Of a DNA stretch of 64,000 nt, positions 34,421-46,000 are shown one piece after another. The notes beneath the pieces are model-generated. The model saw only the letters and a program-made list of their open reading frames with translations, searched no databases and was not told the origin of the DNA. The stretch is from Diplolepis rosae. Taxonomy: Eukaryota; Arthropoda; Insecta; Hymenoptera; Diplolepididae. The position numbers were made by a program, and so were the translations under genes. The stretch lies in assembly GCA_030998225.1 (NCBI GenBank), contig JAPYXD010000680.1:16058001-16122000 (forward strand). The letters run 5' to 3'. The first letter of the stretch is position 1; every line of letters starts with the position of its first letter.

Positions 34421-35758
34421 CTGAGAAATTTACATGACAGAGTGCTCGACTTTCAGATACGTTCAAAAGTTACTTAAAACTAGAAGTACCGTTCTTGTAC
34501 AATTAGATCAATAATCCTGGAAAAAGTATAGCACTTTCCAAAAGTATTCAATGGAAATTCCGTGTAAATTCTGAGTACGCAAAATGTATAATTTCTATGA
34601 ATCATTTGAGAAAAGGATTGGATATTTCTAAGATTTGATATGAAATTCTGAATATAGACAGATAGAGCTTGCACAGCACTCGTGCATGAAAACTTCAAAG
34701 CAAGTCAATGAAATTTTTATGGACTATCAAAGGCAATAAGAAAAAAAAATTATTTTCGCAAGCTGCCTTTTTTTAAAATACTTTTTTATTGAATTTTATT
34801 ACAAATTATACTATTATATGCTCTCACTTCATATCGCCGAACATAATATATTACCACTGTTGAAATTAATCTTTCGCTGACAGGATTCGAACATTAACTT
34901 TTACCTAACCTACATGTATAACGCAGTCTAACCTTATAAATTAAACCGCATGGCTACTGAAGCACTTGCGATATTTCCCAAAAAATATTGGGTACATTTT
35001 ATCCTTAGAAAATGCAGGGCACTGTAAGAAATTGCTGCACCTTGTTTCGCCAACAATTTTATATAAGGCTAACAAAAGTTTTTAAATGAAGAGATTTTTA
35101 ATAAATTAATTACTAAAATCTAAATCATAAAATATAAGAATTTCATAATTTCTGGAGTTTATGTCAATTTACAAAGTAATAAAAATTGTGTGTATCTAAG
35201 AAACTGACATTTACAACTTCGCATCGTACCAGTAAAAATATCACAAGACTTTCAAGCGCAGTGCAAGAATTTTTCTTTGGCTTGTATAGCAGGTATTTAT
35301 CTCTTTTTAATCAAATTATTCTACTTAAAATCTTTTAAAATCTGAAGCACTCTTTAGTAGAAGTATTTGCCTTTCAGTAATTTTTTAAAAAACTATACAA
35401 TAAAATTCGAAAGAATTTCGTTCTTTGACTGTGCTTGAATTAATCTAGGAGATTCTTTCTTTTTTTCGATGAAGTTCAAAGCTTCTTCATAACAAGTATA
35501 TAGGATCTCCGAAAAAATTTGTCCTGTCCAAAAGTCGAGGACTGTCAAGTAAATTTCCCAGTAATTATTTTTTCCCCGTATTATAAACACTTCAGAACTC
35601 CCATTTCTTAGGAAATATTTGAGTTTGAGATCATTTTTCAATCAATATTCAATTTTTTTTAAATTTACATGCAACAAATTTTTTCAATTTCGTAGCATAC
35701 ATAACCCTCATTTAAAGACTCTTACTGACGTCTTCTCGAACTGATTTTCTTGCATACA
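34421..35758. other. Intergenic DNA
   Basis: No gene is recognised. A minus-strand frame of 82 codons at 35393-35641 (including YFLRNGSSEVFIIRGKNN) has no family I know, no splice context and no partner. I leave it uncalled. Confidence 0.35.
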
Positions 35759-36119
35759 TTCACTGAGAAACTTTTCATTAGAGTAAATTATAAAAATGAA
35801 ATATATTTTAGTATAATATCGTTTCAAAATGAGGCAAGCAGGGATTACGTATCAGAAATTAACATAGTGGTTTTCAAGCGCCAAAGTTAATATTTTTGTT
35901 TGAATAAATGTAATATATGTTCAACAACTGTTATAAAATCTACGAGAATTTGAAATTTACTATATTAAAGTTTTCTAGCACGTGCTAAAAAATGAAAGAA
36001 AGAGGGAGTTTGGTGCTGAGAAGAGGGGAGAGGTTTTAGAGGAAATATGGACACAAATATTATTATAATAATACCTTATTCATATTTATTGGATCTATAA
36101 CTTAATTCGTGCGTTTTTT

Positions 36120-37085
36120 TTCAAAATTTGAACGTTTACTCAAGAAAAACGTGTACAATAGTATTATTCAAAGTGTTGCTTATCTGAAGCTGTGACTTTT
36201 TCCCATCTTTCTGGCAATTTTTGGATTCCATCCCAAAAGTACTGCGCCGACTTGGCGGCCAAGAATGAATCATGCCAATTTTTGATACCCTGTTCTGATG
36301 TGAACCGTATTCCAGTGAGGGCGTTCTGCATCGACCGGAACAAATGGTAGTCAGAAGGGGCAAGGTCATGAGGCCGAGCGTTGTCATGATGGAAAATTAT
36401 TGCCTCGTGTCTGGTCGCATATTCCGGGCGTTTTTCAGCTATTGATCTCTTCAAACGGATTAATTGTGTTCGATAGCGTTGTCCATTGATGGTTTCACCC
36501 GGTTTTAACAGCTGATAATACAGCATACCCTTCTGATCCCACCAAATACAGAGCATTACCTTGGCGCCATGGATATTCGGCTTTGCCGTTGATTTTTAAA
36601 TGTTTTGAAATGTCTGCTTGAGTGACTCCAAAAGATTCTGCGAGGTCTTCTTGTGTTTGGCAACAATCTTCATCGAGTAATGCTTCCAGTTCTTCATCTT
36701 CAAACTTTTTTAGTTGCCCAGGACTTTCTTCGACTTCCAAGCCAAAATCACCACTTTTAAATCGTGCAAACCACTTTTTGCACGTTCGCTCAGCTAGAGC
36801 ATGTTCACCATAAACTTCCACCAAAATACGATCACTTTCGGCAGCAGTTTTCTTCATATTAAAGTAATGAAGAAGAACTCCCCGCAAAAACAATTTTTCA
36901 GGCACAAAGTTCGACATATTTGAGTGAAATCTTGGTTATAAGCTACCACTGAGTTCGACAGACTGAGATCGAGTCTACGCATTCAATCGGAAAATGACGA
37001 AAGTACTTGAACGACATTCTGAAACGAGTTATATGAAAAACTGGGAATAAATATTTCGATTTTTGCTGCGCGTCGCCAGGTTTCT
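36120..37085 (-). pseudogene. Mariner element with internally deleted transposase
   Basis: Minus strand. The N-terminal frame from 36917 reads MSNFVPEKLFLRGVLLHYF, then ALAERTCKKWFARFKSGDF and DLAESFGVTQADISKHL, the two helix-turn-helix units. It runs to a KINGK residue stretch and then jumps directly into HGAKVMLCIWWDQKG in another frame. The first catalytic Asp region is therefore deleted. The C-terminal frame (36556-36164) keeps HHDNARPH and LAPSDYHLF, the second and third acidic residues of a DD34D triad, but with about 22 residues missing between them. It ends WEKVTASDKQHFE. Two deletions and a frameshift make it inactive. Confidence 0.8.
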
Positions 37086-38530
37086 ACAGGGTGGGCCATC
37101 TAGCGTTTTAAATTTGAACTATCTGTATTTCGACATTGGAAAAGTCTACTAAAATCCATTACTACTACACAAGATCGATAAAATCAAAATGGCCGGGACT
37201 AGTCGTGACATATCAAGTGTAATGACTAGCGCCGCAAACAACTACAATACCAGATTAGATTCAAGTGTACGCATAAAAACTCGTATACACACCGGAGTCA
37301 CATAAAATAGTATATGTGCCAATGCACACAATTCGGGAAATTACGAGACTCGCGACAATGCTCGCAGGACTGATCGCGCCTCAGCTTCGTCTCGGTTTCG
37401 TCTCGGCTTCGTCTCGGCTTTGCCTCAGCAACATCTCGGCTACGCCTCGACTATGCATCGGCTACACCTGGACTACGCCTTGGCTCCGATCTCCTGCGAG
37501 CTTTGTCGCTCGTCACGCAATAACCCTCATTGTGCGCCCAGGCAGGTAATATACTATTATAAAGTGGTGAGTCTTCAACCCAAACTGTGAGAAATTTGGC
37601 AAAAAAAAATGGACAGATAAAAAGTGCCATCAGTTCAATTTGTGCAATAATTTGTCAAGCGCGTGTGTGAAACTGGCTCGTTGGTGGATAAACCAAAACG
37701 TCAACGTTCATTTCCGGCGCGTTCACCCGAAAATATTGCGACTGTGGCTGAAAGTGTTAGTGAGAATCCATCCACCTCAACTCGCCGTCGATCGCAAGAA
37801 TTGAACATTCCACGAAAAACTTTGCGACGAATTTTGCAAAAAGACCTCGCTATGAAGCCATATAAAGTTCAATTGGTGCAGCAGCTGAAGCCACTTGATC
37901 ATCCGAGCCTTCTACAGTTCGCAGCTTGGGCGAAAGATCGTTTGACCGAGGATGGTCAATTTTACCGAAAAATCATCTTTTCGGACGAGGCTCATTTCCA
38001 CCTCGGTGGTTACGTTAATAAGCAGAATTGTCGCATTTGGGGCACAGAAAACCCGCACGTAATCGTCGAGAAGCCAATGCGCCCAGCACGAGTCACTGTA
38101 TGGTGCGGATTTTATTCTGGTGGAATCATCAGCCCATTTTTATTCGAAAATGAAGAAGGAACCGCCGTAACCATCAATGGTCGGCGATATCGCGCAATGT
38201 TATCCAAATTTTTCTTCAAGCAAATTGAAGAGGAAGACTTGGACAACATTTGGTTCCAGCGGGACGGCGCTACGTGCCATACAGCAAACGCTACACTCAA
38301 TCTTTTACGCCCTATCTTCGAAAATCGCATAATCAGCAAAAGAGGTGATGTGAATTGGCCTCCCAGAAACTGCAATTTAACTCCGTTGGACTGTTTTCTG
38401 TGGGGAGCTGTTAAAGATAAATGTTACGCCAACCATCCAGAAACAATTCAAGATCTAAAGTACGAGATTCAAGCTGCTGTTGCTGCCATAAGGCCTGGAA
38501 CCATCGAGAAAGTGATAATAATGATGTCGG
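37086..38530 (+). mobile_element. DD41D Tc1/mariner-type element, interrupted in its 5' part
   Basis: TACAGGGTGGGCCATCTAGC at 37086 looks like the left terminus. The transposase frame follows at 37663. A GC-rich insertion (about 37308-37562) separates the two. The right terminus is not visible: similarity stops around codon IEKV (about 38510), after which AT-rich unrelated DNA follows. Confidence 0.55.
37308..37562. repeat. GC-rich insertion with GTCTCGGCTTC tandem units
   Basis: The segment is bounded by ATAGTATAT and ATATACTAT. It holds about ten degenerate 11-13-bp units of the type TCGTCTCGGCTT / ACGCCTCGACTA. It splits the DD41D element, and its base composition is unlike the surroundings. 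Confidence 0.5.
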
Positions 38531-38619
38531 ACTCAACTAATAAATTTATAATATTCATTGTTTTACTTATTAGAATTATTTTTAGGCAATTTAATAATCA
38601 TGATATCATTTTTTCGTAA
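37663..38619 (+). pseudogene. DD41D-group Tc1/mariner transposase, N-terminally truncated
   Basis: Counting from 37663, the second helix-turn-helix (SQELNIPRKTLRRILQKDL) is followed by the complete catalytic core: IFSDEAHFHLGGYVNKQN (Asp108), WFQRDGATCHTA (Asp201) and NLTPLDCFLWG (Asp243). There are 41 residues between the last two acids, the spacing that defines the DD41D group of insect Tc1/mariner elements. All three Asp are present. The N-terminal HTH is missing; just upstream a stop and then a GC-rich insertion break the gene. The C-terminus loses similarity after PGTIEKV and runs into unrelated AT-rich codons. The catalytic core is well preserved, but the element as a whole is broken. 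Confidence 0.8.
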
Positions 38620-39196
38620 CCTTAATTCTTTGAATGGAGATTCATAATATTTGGTATTTAAAATACTAATTTGTCTTCTACATATTTAAAAAACTGTTAT
38701 GACTATTGAATTTCGATGCCATAATATGAATAAGTGCAATAAAACCACGACTTTCCCAATTTTACAACAACATTATACTTAATTTGCATTCATTTTTATC
38801 ATTTACTCTAACGAAAAGTCTCTCAGTGTTCTTATCCAAAAAATGTTAAATATGATTTTTTTTGAAAATTTTCTTGCAAGTGAGCAAAATTCAGAATGCA
38901 CATGCACAAAATAATGCAATATCATACTATTAAGTTAGTAAAAACGACCTGTGAGTGACAATTATGAGAATCATAGTTTTAATGTCTTGATAAACAACTC
39001 GTATTTAGTAAACCACAGACTATCAACTTAATTGTTCTTTAGAACTGTTGTTATCCTCTTATATAAAGACAAATCATATTGCTTTATTTACTTCGCAAAT
39101 ACTAGATTTCTAGCACAATTTTAATGTATTTTATGTTTTAAACCTGAACTCGAACCCGTATCACTACCAACCCGGATTTTTCTCAAGGTCCAAACA
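38532..39196. other. Intergenic DNA
   Basis: AT-rich, with the right member of the CACTGAGA inverted pair at 38760-38834. No gene is recognised. Confidence 0.4.
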
Positions 39197-39655
39197 AAAG
39201 CACAATTAAAAATTTCAATAATTCGAAACTAATCGAGTCCTCAAAACATAAAAAACACAAAAAAAATGGACCAAAATCACCTCTAGAAAAAACCTTGAGA
39301 AAACAAACAAAAAAGGAGAAATGAAAAAAGAAGGCAACCTTCCAAAACCCCTTCCTTCTTTTTCTTTCTTTCGTCCTCTTTTGTCTTTATTACTAGAAGA
39401 GCACCGAAACGTCAGTGAGTAGTTTAAATTTTATTTATGTAAATGGTGGTGGGTAATAAAGACAAAAGAGGACGAAAGAAAGAAAAAGAAGGAAGGGGTT
39501 TTGGAAGGTTGCCTTCTTTTTTCTTTCCTCCTTTTTTGTTTGTTTTCTCAAGGTTTTTTCTAGTGGTGATTTTGGTCCAAATTTGGTTGTGTTTTTTGTG
39601 TTTTGAGGATTCGATTAGTTTCGAATTCTTGAAATTTTTAATTGTACTTTATGTT
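39197..39655. repeat. Long near-perfect hairpin upstream of ALDH copy 2
   Basis: Arms of about 195 bp (39197-39393 and 39453-39655) mirror each other with only a few mismatches around a 60-bp loop. Matching segments include GTAATAAAGACAAAAGAGG, GAAGGAAGGGGTTTTGGAAG, CCTTGAGAAAACAAAC and TAATCGAGTCCTCAAAACA. It ends about 235 bp before the TATA box of the second ALDH gene. The plus-strand frame across it is a by-product of the repeat. Confidence 0.85.
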
Positions 39656-39888
39656 TACCAGAATATTTTGATGGAAAAGAAATTTTTTATATAGTGCAGC
39701 TTCAACAATTTTTAAAACAGATTATTTATTTTGAAATTTTAACATTTTTTTTTAACCTATAGTAACGTGTTTTTCATGTAAGAGAAATTGCTATAAATTA
39801 GAAAAAACCAATGCAAAAATGTTTTAACTCCTACTGGATTCTGCGCAATTAAAAGTTTCTTAGAGAAAACGAAGAAGGGAGGGAGAAC

Positions 39889-39923
39889 TATATATCAAGA
39901 CGTGGCCGCAAGAAATTGCAGTC
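39889..39923 (+). promoter_or_regulatory. Core promoter of ALDH copy 2 (TATA + Inr)
   Basis: TATATAT at 39889-39895 lies about 31 bp before the arthropod-type initiator TTGCAGTCTTG (predicted +1 near 39920). The implied leader to the ATG at 40006 is about 86 nt. Confidence 0.6.
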
Positions 39924-40005
39924 TTGTTTAGTCTTGTGTGTGCAGTTGCTCCAGTCATCATCCAGTTTCTTTAAGTTGTTTTAAAGAATCTCAATTAAAA
40001 TTAAA

Positions 40006-43000
40006 ATGGCTAAAATGGCACCAAATCCAAACCCAACTATAAATTATACAAAAGTAAGTTACATATAATTTGTAATTTAAGATTTCAAGCAACAGCATTT
40101 TGAGATATGAGTATTTTTATTGAGGGTCCATTAAATATACATAATTTTTATCTAACATGTCGAAAAGAATAATAATTCACTTAATATCGAGTTAAATGCA
40201 ATTAAACATTCAAATGCACCATTACCTTTATTACTTATTATAATTACAATTGCTTAATAGTACTGCTTAAAAAAAATTGTATTCTGGGACACTATTTTCA
40301 ATTTTATTGTTTATAAGAGATCATTGCAAACGTCACTATACCTTTTGGTCTTGTGATTTGATTGACAACTCTGTTTGGAAGAAGGTCAATGGACTGATTC
40401 AAATGTGCCTAAACATTGTTTCTTATTCAAATTTTCATAGATATTTTATTCTATTGTTACTGAATCCTCATTCTTTATGGTATGTCAAATGTCGTGTTAA
40501 AAAGGACTTCCTATTCATATAAATTCACCTCCTGATTTTTATTTTTTTATTTCACTCTAAAGCCGTGTCATAATTTTGCCAAAAAGTTTCAAATTTCAAG
40601 TCCCAGTAGTGGTTTCAAAATTTTTTCTGCTTTTGTTCAAAAATAAGAAATTCAAATATGACAACTGCAAATTCAAAAACTAAAGTTAAAAATGATCGAT
40701 AGACTAAAATTTTAGATTTAAAGGAGTTTAAAAGTATTATAAAGTGTGTACCTAAATATTTAATATTTACCTGGTAATCTTCATATTTCGGGTTGGGAGT
40801 CGTAAAAATCACTTGATTAATCCTTAAAGAATTTGAAACTCATTGATTCTAATCATACATAATGTTCACACGAGCAGAAAAATTTTAAAACGGTGCACCG
40901 TATGAATAATTAAAATATTAGATTAATAACCCTTATTTCTAAACAATGGTTATAAAATGATGATTTTATCAAAAAACGCTATTAAATGCTCTATATAAAA
41001 TAATCTGCATAAACAGTACGTTGAATTTAATACAAAGTAATATTGAATTCAATACAGAAGTATATAAAATTGAATATTGAAACAAATTATATTGCAAACT
41101 TCTGTTTTGAAAGTATTCCTAAAATGGCTTGTTTATGTTGAATGGAATCTGTGACAAGATCAAGGAAAAATGTTGAGAGTTGAGTTATATATATTTTTTT
41201 TCATGTAGTCAATATGAATTGAAAGGTCAAAGTGTATTAAATGTTTAACATGAAATAAGGATGTAGTAAAGTAATAAATTTCATTGACTCGTGAAATTGA
41301 AATTTAATGGAATCCTAAGTGCTATAATATGACTTAGAAATTGTTCAGAAAGGAGTTTCAGATCGTTTATTGGTTCTAAGAGCATAATATAATTAGGCAA
41401 ATAATATTTTAAAGCATTAATGCCGAGAATAAGTGAAATGTGATTTCAAAAATTGTGAAAGTTAAATAGAAATTAATGAGTGCTTGATTATTTTATTGTC
41501 CTGGTATATATAATATTTATTTATAAATTTATATTAATTAACTTTAAAGCCATGTGGTTAAACGTCACCAGAGACATTCGACGGCTTTTTAATAGACGAC
41601 GATAATAATAATCAACCCGATAATATTACTGATACTTAATCCAATTTATCTATATTTACAGATATTTATTAACAACGAATGGCATGAATCAGTATCTGGA
41701 AAAAACTTTGCTGTAATTAATCCATCAAATGAAAAAGTCATTGTCAACGTGGCTGAAGCTGATAAAGTAAGATTTCTGACTTTAGTTTTCAAATGGATTT
41801 TACAATCATATATGTAAAATTTACTTCATCATAAATAATCCATCAGGCATATCAATAAATATTTTTCTTGATGTCTTTTATTTCAGTGACAATATTTTTT
41901 AAGATATGTCAAATTTACTATTATAACATGTCAGAAACTGGTAAAAAAAATTTGCGCTTGATAGTTTCTAGATCTATTTAAAAACAATAAAAATGATAGT
42001 TACATTACATCATTAATGTTAGTCATTTTATTACACTAAAAGGTAATAACATCCTCGAAACATTAACGATGATGAGAAATTTTTTTATTATAATTGTATA
42101 ATAAAAGAAAAGTGAAAAGTTTTGTTAAATATCACAATAATTTTTAATTTAAATTCGACAAAACCTTTAGGATATAAGTTTCCTCCAGTATACGATTTTT
42201 TATGAATATTTGTGATATGATGAATTAATTAAATTAGTTAAATTTTCTGAAAAGTCAAAAAATTTCAAAATTTTTAAAAATATTATTTTGAAAAATGTCT
42301 CTTTCACAAAATCCAATAATGAATAAAAGAGCAGTGAATTCATTTAATTAAAAAATAACTAATTCGATTATAAAACATACTGTATATTTTTTATCAAAGG
42401 CTGATGTGGATAAAGCAGTAGCTGCTGCTAAGGCAGCATTTGCAAGAGGATCAGAATGGAGAAAAATGGATGCCAGTGTTCGTGGAAAAATTATTAATAA
42501 GGTGAGATATGCACATATCATATATATACCTATATATGCGCTCACATTGATTTAGACTCTTAAAAAAACTGATTCATTGAAATCAACACTGAAAAACATT
42601 TTTATTGAATTCCTTAAAAATCCATATAGGAACCTAGCTGAGTCACTAAATAGTTTCCTATGTTGACATCTAATATGTGATTTCTCATATTGAATCTAAA
42701 ATATAAATTCCCGCATCGCAGAAATATGTTTACAAAATCTGAAAAATTGCTTAATACTCTCTGTTGACTCAGAAAGTTATCGACAAATTTTGATAACTGT
42801 AACTTTTGTTGGGGAAGTTTTACTAAAACGTACCAAACAAATGCTCCTTATAGTATTCTATTATACACCCAGAAAACAGTTTCTTTGAATCGAAAAAACA
42901 TTTCTTTGATATACGGTCAAAAGAATAATTTCTTTAAATTGAAGAAAGTTTTGTTAATTCAAAAAAATTTACTTTAATGTAAACAAATTTATTTCTTTGG

Positions 43001-46000
43001 ATCAAAGAAAAATTTGTTGCATTAACAAAACTTTCTTTGATTAAAAAAAATTTTTCTTTGACCGTATATCAAAGAAATTTTTCTTTGATTCAAAGAAACT
43101 CTTTTCTTAGTGTATCTTCTAAATTTTCAGGTAGATATTTTATATACGAAAAAAATGATGACGTACATGAGTACGAACTTATAGAAGAAACCGGAATCTC
43201 ATCTTATATTGACGCAGAATCTGGTTTTACATATTTACTCTGATTCTGGTGATATATTTACAAGAATTCTGGTGTGGATGTCTCGAAATCTGAATCAGCT
43301 GTACACTGAGAAAACAGTTTCTTTGAATCAAAGAAACATTTCTACGATGTACGGTCAAAGGAATAATTTCTTTGAATTGAAGAAAGTTTTGTTAATTCAA
43401 AAAAATTTTCTTCAATTTAAACAAATCTATTTCTTTGGATCAAAGAAAATTTTTTTGCATTAACAAAACTTTCTTTGATTAAAAAAAATATTTTCTTTGA
43501 CCGTATATCAAAGAAATGTTTCCTTGATTCAAAGAAACTGTTTTCTCAGTGTATCTTATAAATTTTCAGGAAGATATTTTATATACGAAAAAAATGATCT
43601 TACATGAGTACGAACTCAGAAGAAACCGGAATCTCATCTTGTATTAACGCAGAATCTGGTTTTATATATTTACTCTGATTCTGGTGATATATTTACTCGA
43701 ATTCTGGTGTGGAAGTCTCTAAATCTGAATCAGCTGTACACTGAGAAAACAGTTTCTTTGAATCAAAGAAACATTTCTTTGATTTGAAGAAATTTCTTGA
43801 TTATTATTTATTTCTTTGAATTAAAGAAATTTATGTATACGCAGTCGCATAGTACATACGAAATGTGGTTCACAGAAATATTTTCTTTAATTTAAAGAAA
43901 GCATTTTCTTAGTTGAAAGTAATAAAATAAAATAAATTATTTCTTAAGTTTTTGCCAGTACTCTATTTGAATCGAAAAAATATTTTTTTAGATCAAATAA
44001 ATAATGTTAAAGGTGTTTTTACTACGATTTGAAGAAATGATGTTGAAAAATGATTTCCTAAATTTAAATAAAACTTTTTTCATGTTTGTATAGAAATGGC
44101 TACTTTTTTGCCTGAAACGCGAGAAGAAAATTCCCTTCTTGGGATACACACGAAAAATGCGGGATTTATCAATAATCCCCTTGGAAATTATCAATAACAT
44201 ATATTTTCAAAAGTTTTTAAAAATGTTTAAATTTTCAAATTAGTACCTTGGAAGGGGGCATTTTAGTCTTTCTTGGTGCATAATATACAATTTTCTTAAA
44301 AACCGTTTACGATAGACCTAGCTAATCAAAGAAAATTATTTGTTTCAAAGACTTTCTTTGATTTAAAAAAATGATTTGCTTGGATTTAATATTTGTTTCA
44401 TTCAAACAAAGTATCTTTGAGGCAAATAAAAATCTCTTCAGATCAAATAAATTTGTGTCGTAAATCAATAAAATTATATCTTTGACCATATACGAATGCA
44501 ATAATTTGTTTGTGTTGAAGAAAAATTTTTTCGATTCAAACAAATATTTATTTTTTTTTTTACCCCGAAGATTTTTTACTTGAATTTACAAATTTTAATT
44601 AATTCGAATAAATCTTTTGTTTAAATAAAAAAAAGCCTTTCAAACAAATTATTTTCTTTCATTCAATCAAATCTTTTTTCTCAGTGCTTGATTCTACATT
44701 TTTCTCATATCCATAAAATGAAGTATGAAACAAGAAAAATGTAACCGATTACAATTCTCTTCAAAAAGTTAAATGTAAAGTAATCAAAACCTCAGATAAA
44801 ATTTTAAAAATGATTTGTATTATACGTTCAGAAACAGCCTCAGAGCATACAAATTTAAAGTTTGGCGAACTACATTATCTTATTGGTAAATACTCGTTTT
44901 AATTAAATTCCTTTACTAGAAAATATAATAAAATCGTGATAAAAAATATATAATGGCATATTATGCGCCGAGGGACAAAAACAGGCTTTTTTTCAGCGAG
45001 AGCGAAGTTTGCTGCCCAAGGCGAGGACGTATATCACATGAGACTCATCAAATTTATTGTCCCATAACCCAGACGATATTTTGCTTTTATGCAGATATCA
45101 ATTTGGCGAGTTTAACATGCCCGTGAGAAAGGCGGAACTACGCGTGAAGTGAGGAATAGCGGGTGTGAAAAGAGTCCCTAGGGAGTAAAAGTAATTTTAA
45201 AATAGTATATTATGCAACTAGGGAAAAAAGGTTTATTTTGCGAGTGTAAATCACAGAAGTATAGTAAATATTTTTCCTGTGTTGTACATGATTTTATCCC
45301 CCTCCCCCAGGGTGTATCAAAAATTGGTTCGTTTGTCCCGCAGGGGGCAATAAAATGCACTTTATGACCCGCTAGTAGGAAAATATAAGTTACATTCCCC
45401 TTATTATTTTTACTCCTTAGGGACTGTTTTAGTCTCGCTACTCCCCACTAAAGAGAAAAAATATTGAAAGAAATATCCTATAACCTTTCTATAATCCTAT
45501 TTTTTTCTATTTTCAAAACGCTTCAGGTCGTTCAAGATGGCCTCTGATACCTTGAAAATTGTGTTTAGAAAATAAAATTTGTAAAGTTGCCACTTTGTAG
45601 GAATTTTTATGGCGTATCATTTTCTCCCTTACAAAAAACCGAAAAACTGGATTTTTTGGAAAAGAAAATGTCACTTTAACTCGCCCCCCAAGACAAAGTT
45701 AATAATATTTTTACATGAAAACTGGAGGATTTACTCTCTAAACTATTTTGAAGTTTATGGGTTATTAAACATTTATCATTTTATAAAAAAAAAAGATTAT
45801 TTATTTTTTTGTCAAGCAATATTGAATTTGTGCTATGAAATTTTCAATCGCTTCACTTATCGGGGAAATTTTGAGTATGCGCAAACTTCCAGGGGAAGAA
45901 ATGTTCATTGGTATGTAATAAAGTTTTCTGAAAAGTATTAATTTAAATGAACTATAAGCTTTAATAAAATACAAGCATTCAATCGGCTTTAATCAAGCAC

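Larger units (their letters stand above)
35759..38834. repeat. Inverted terminal segments around two nested transposons
   Basis: CACTGAGAAACTTTTCATTA at 35759 and its diverged mirror ending at 38834 extend for about 70 bp (GAGTAAATTATAAAAATG, TTTTAGTATAAT). They bracket the mariner relic and the DD41D element. They may be the two ends of one larger element hit by later insertions. Confidence 0.35.

Noticed and set aside
35393..35641. 82-codon minus-strand frame
   Set aside because: Plausible residue mix but no recognisable family, start context or neighbouring exon; support is too weak for a gene call.
39443..39694. 83-codon plus-strand frame near the ALDH copy 2 promoter
   Set aside because: It lies entirely within the right arm of the long hairpin.
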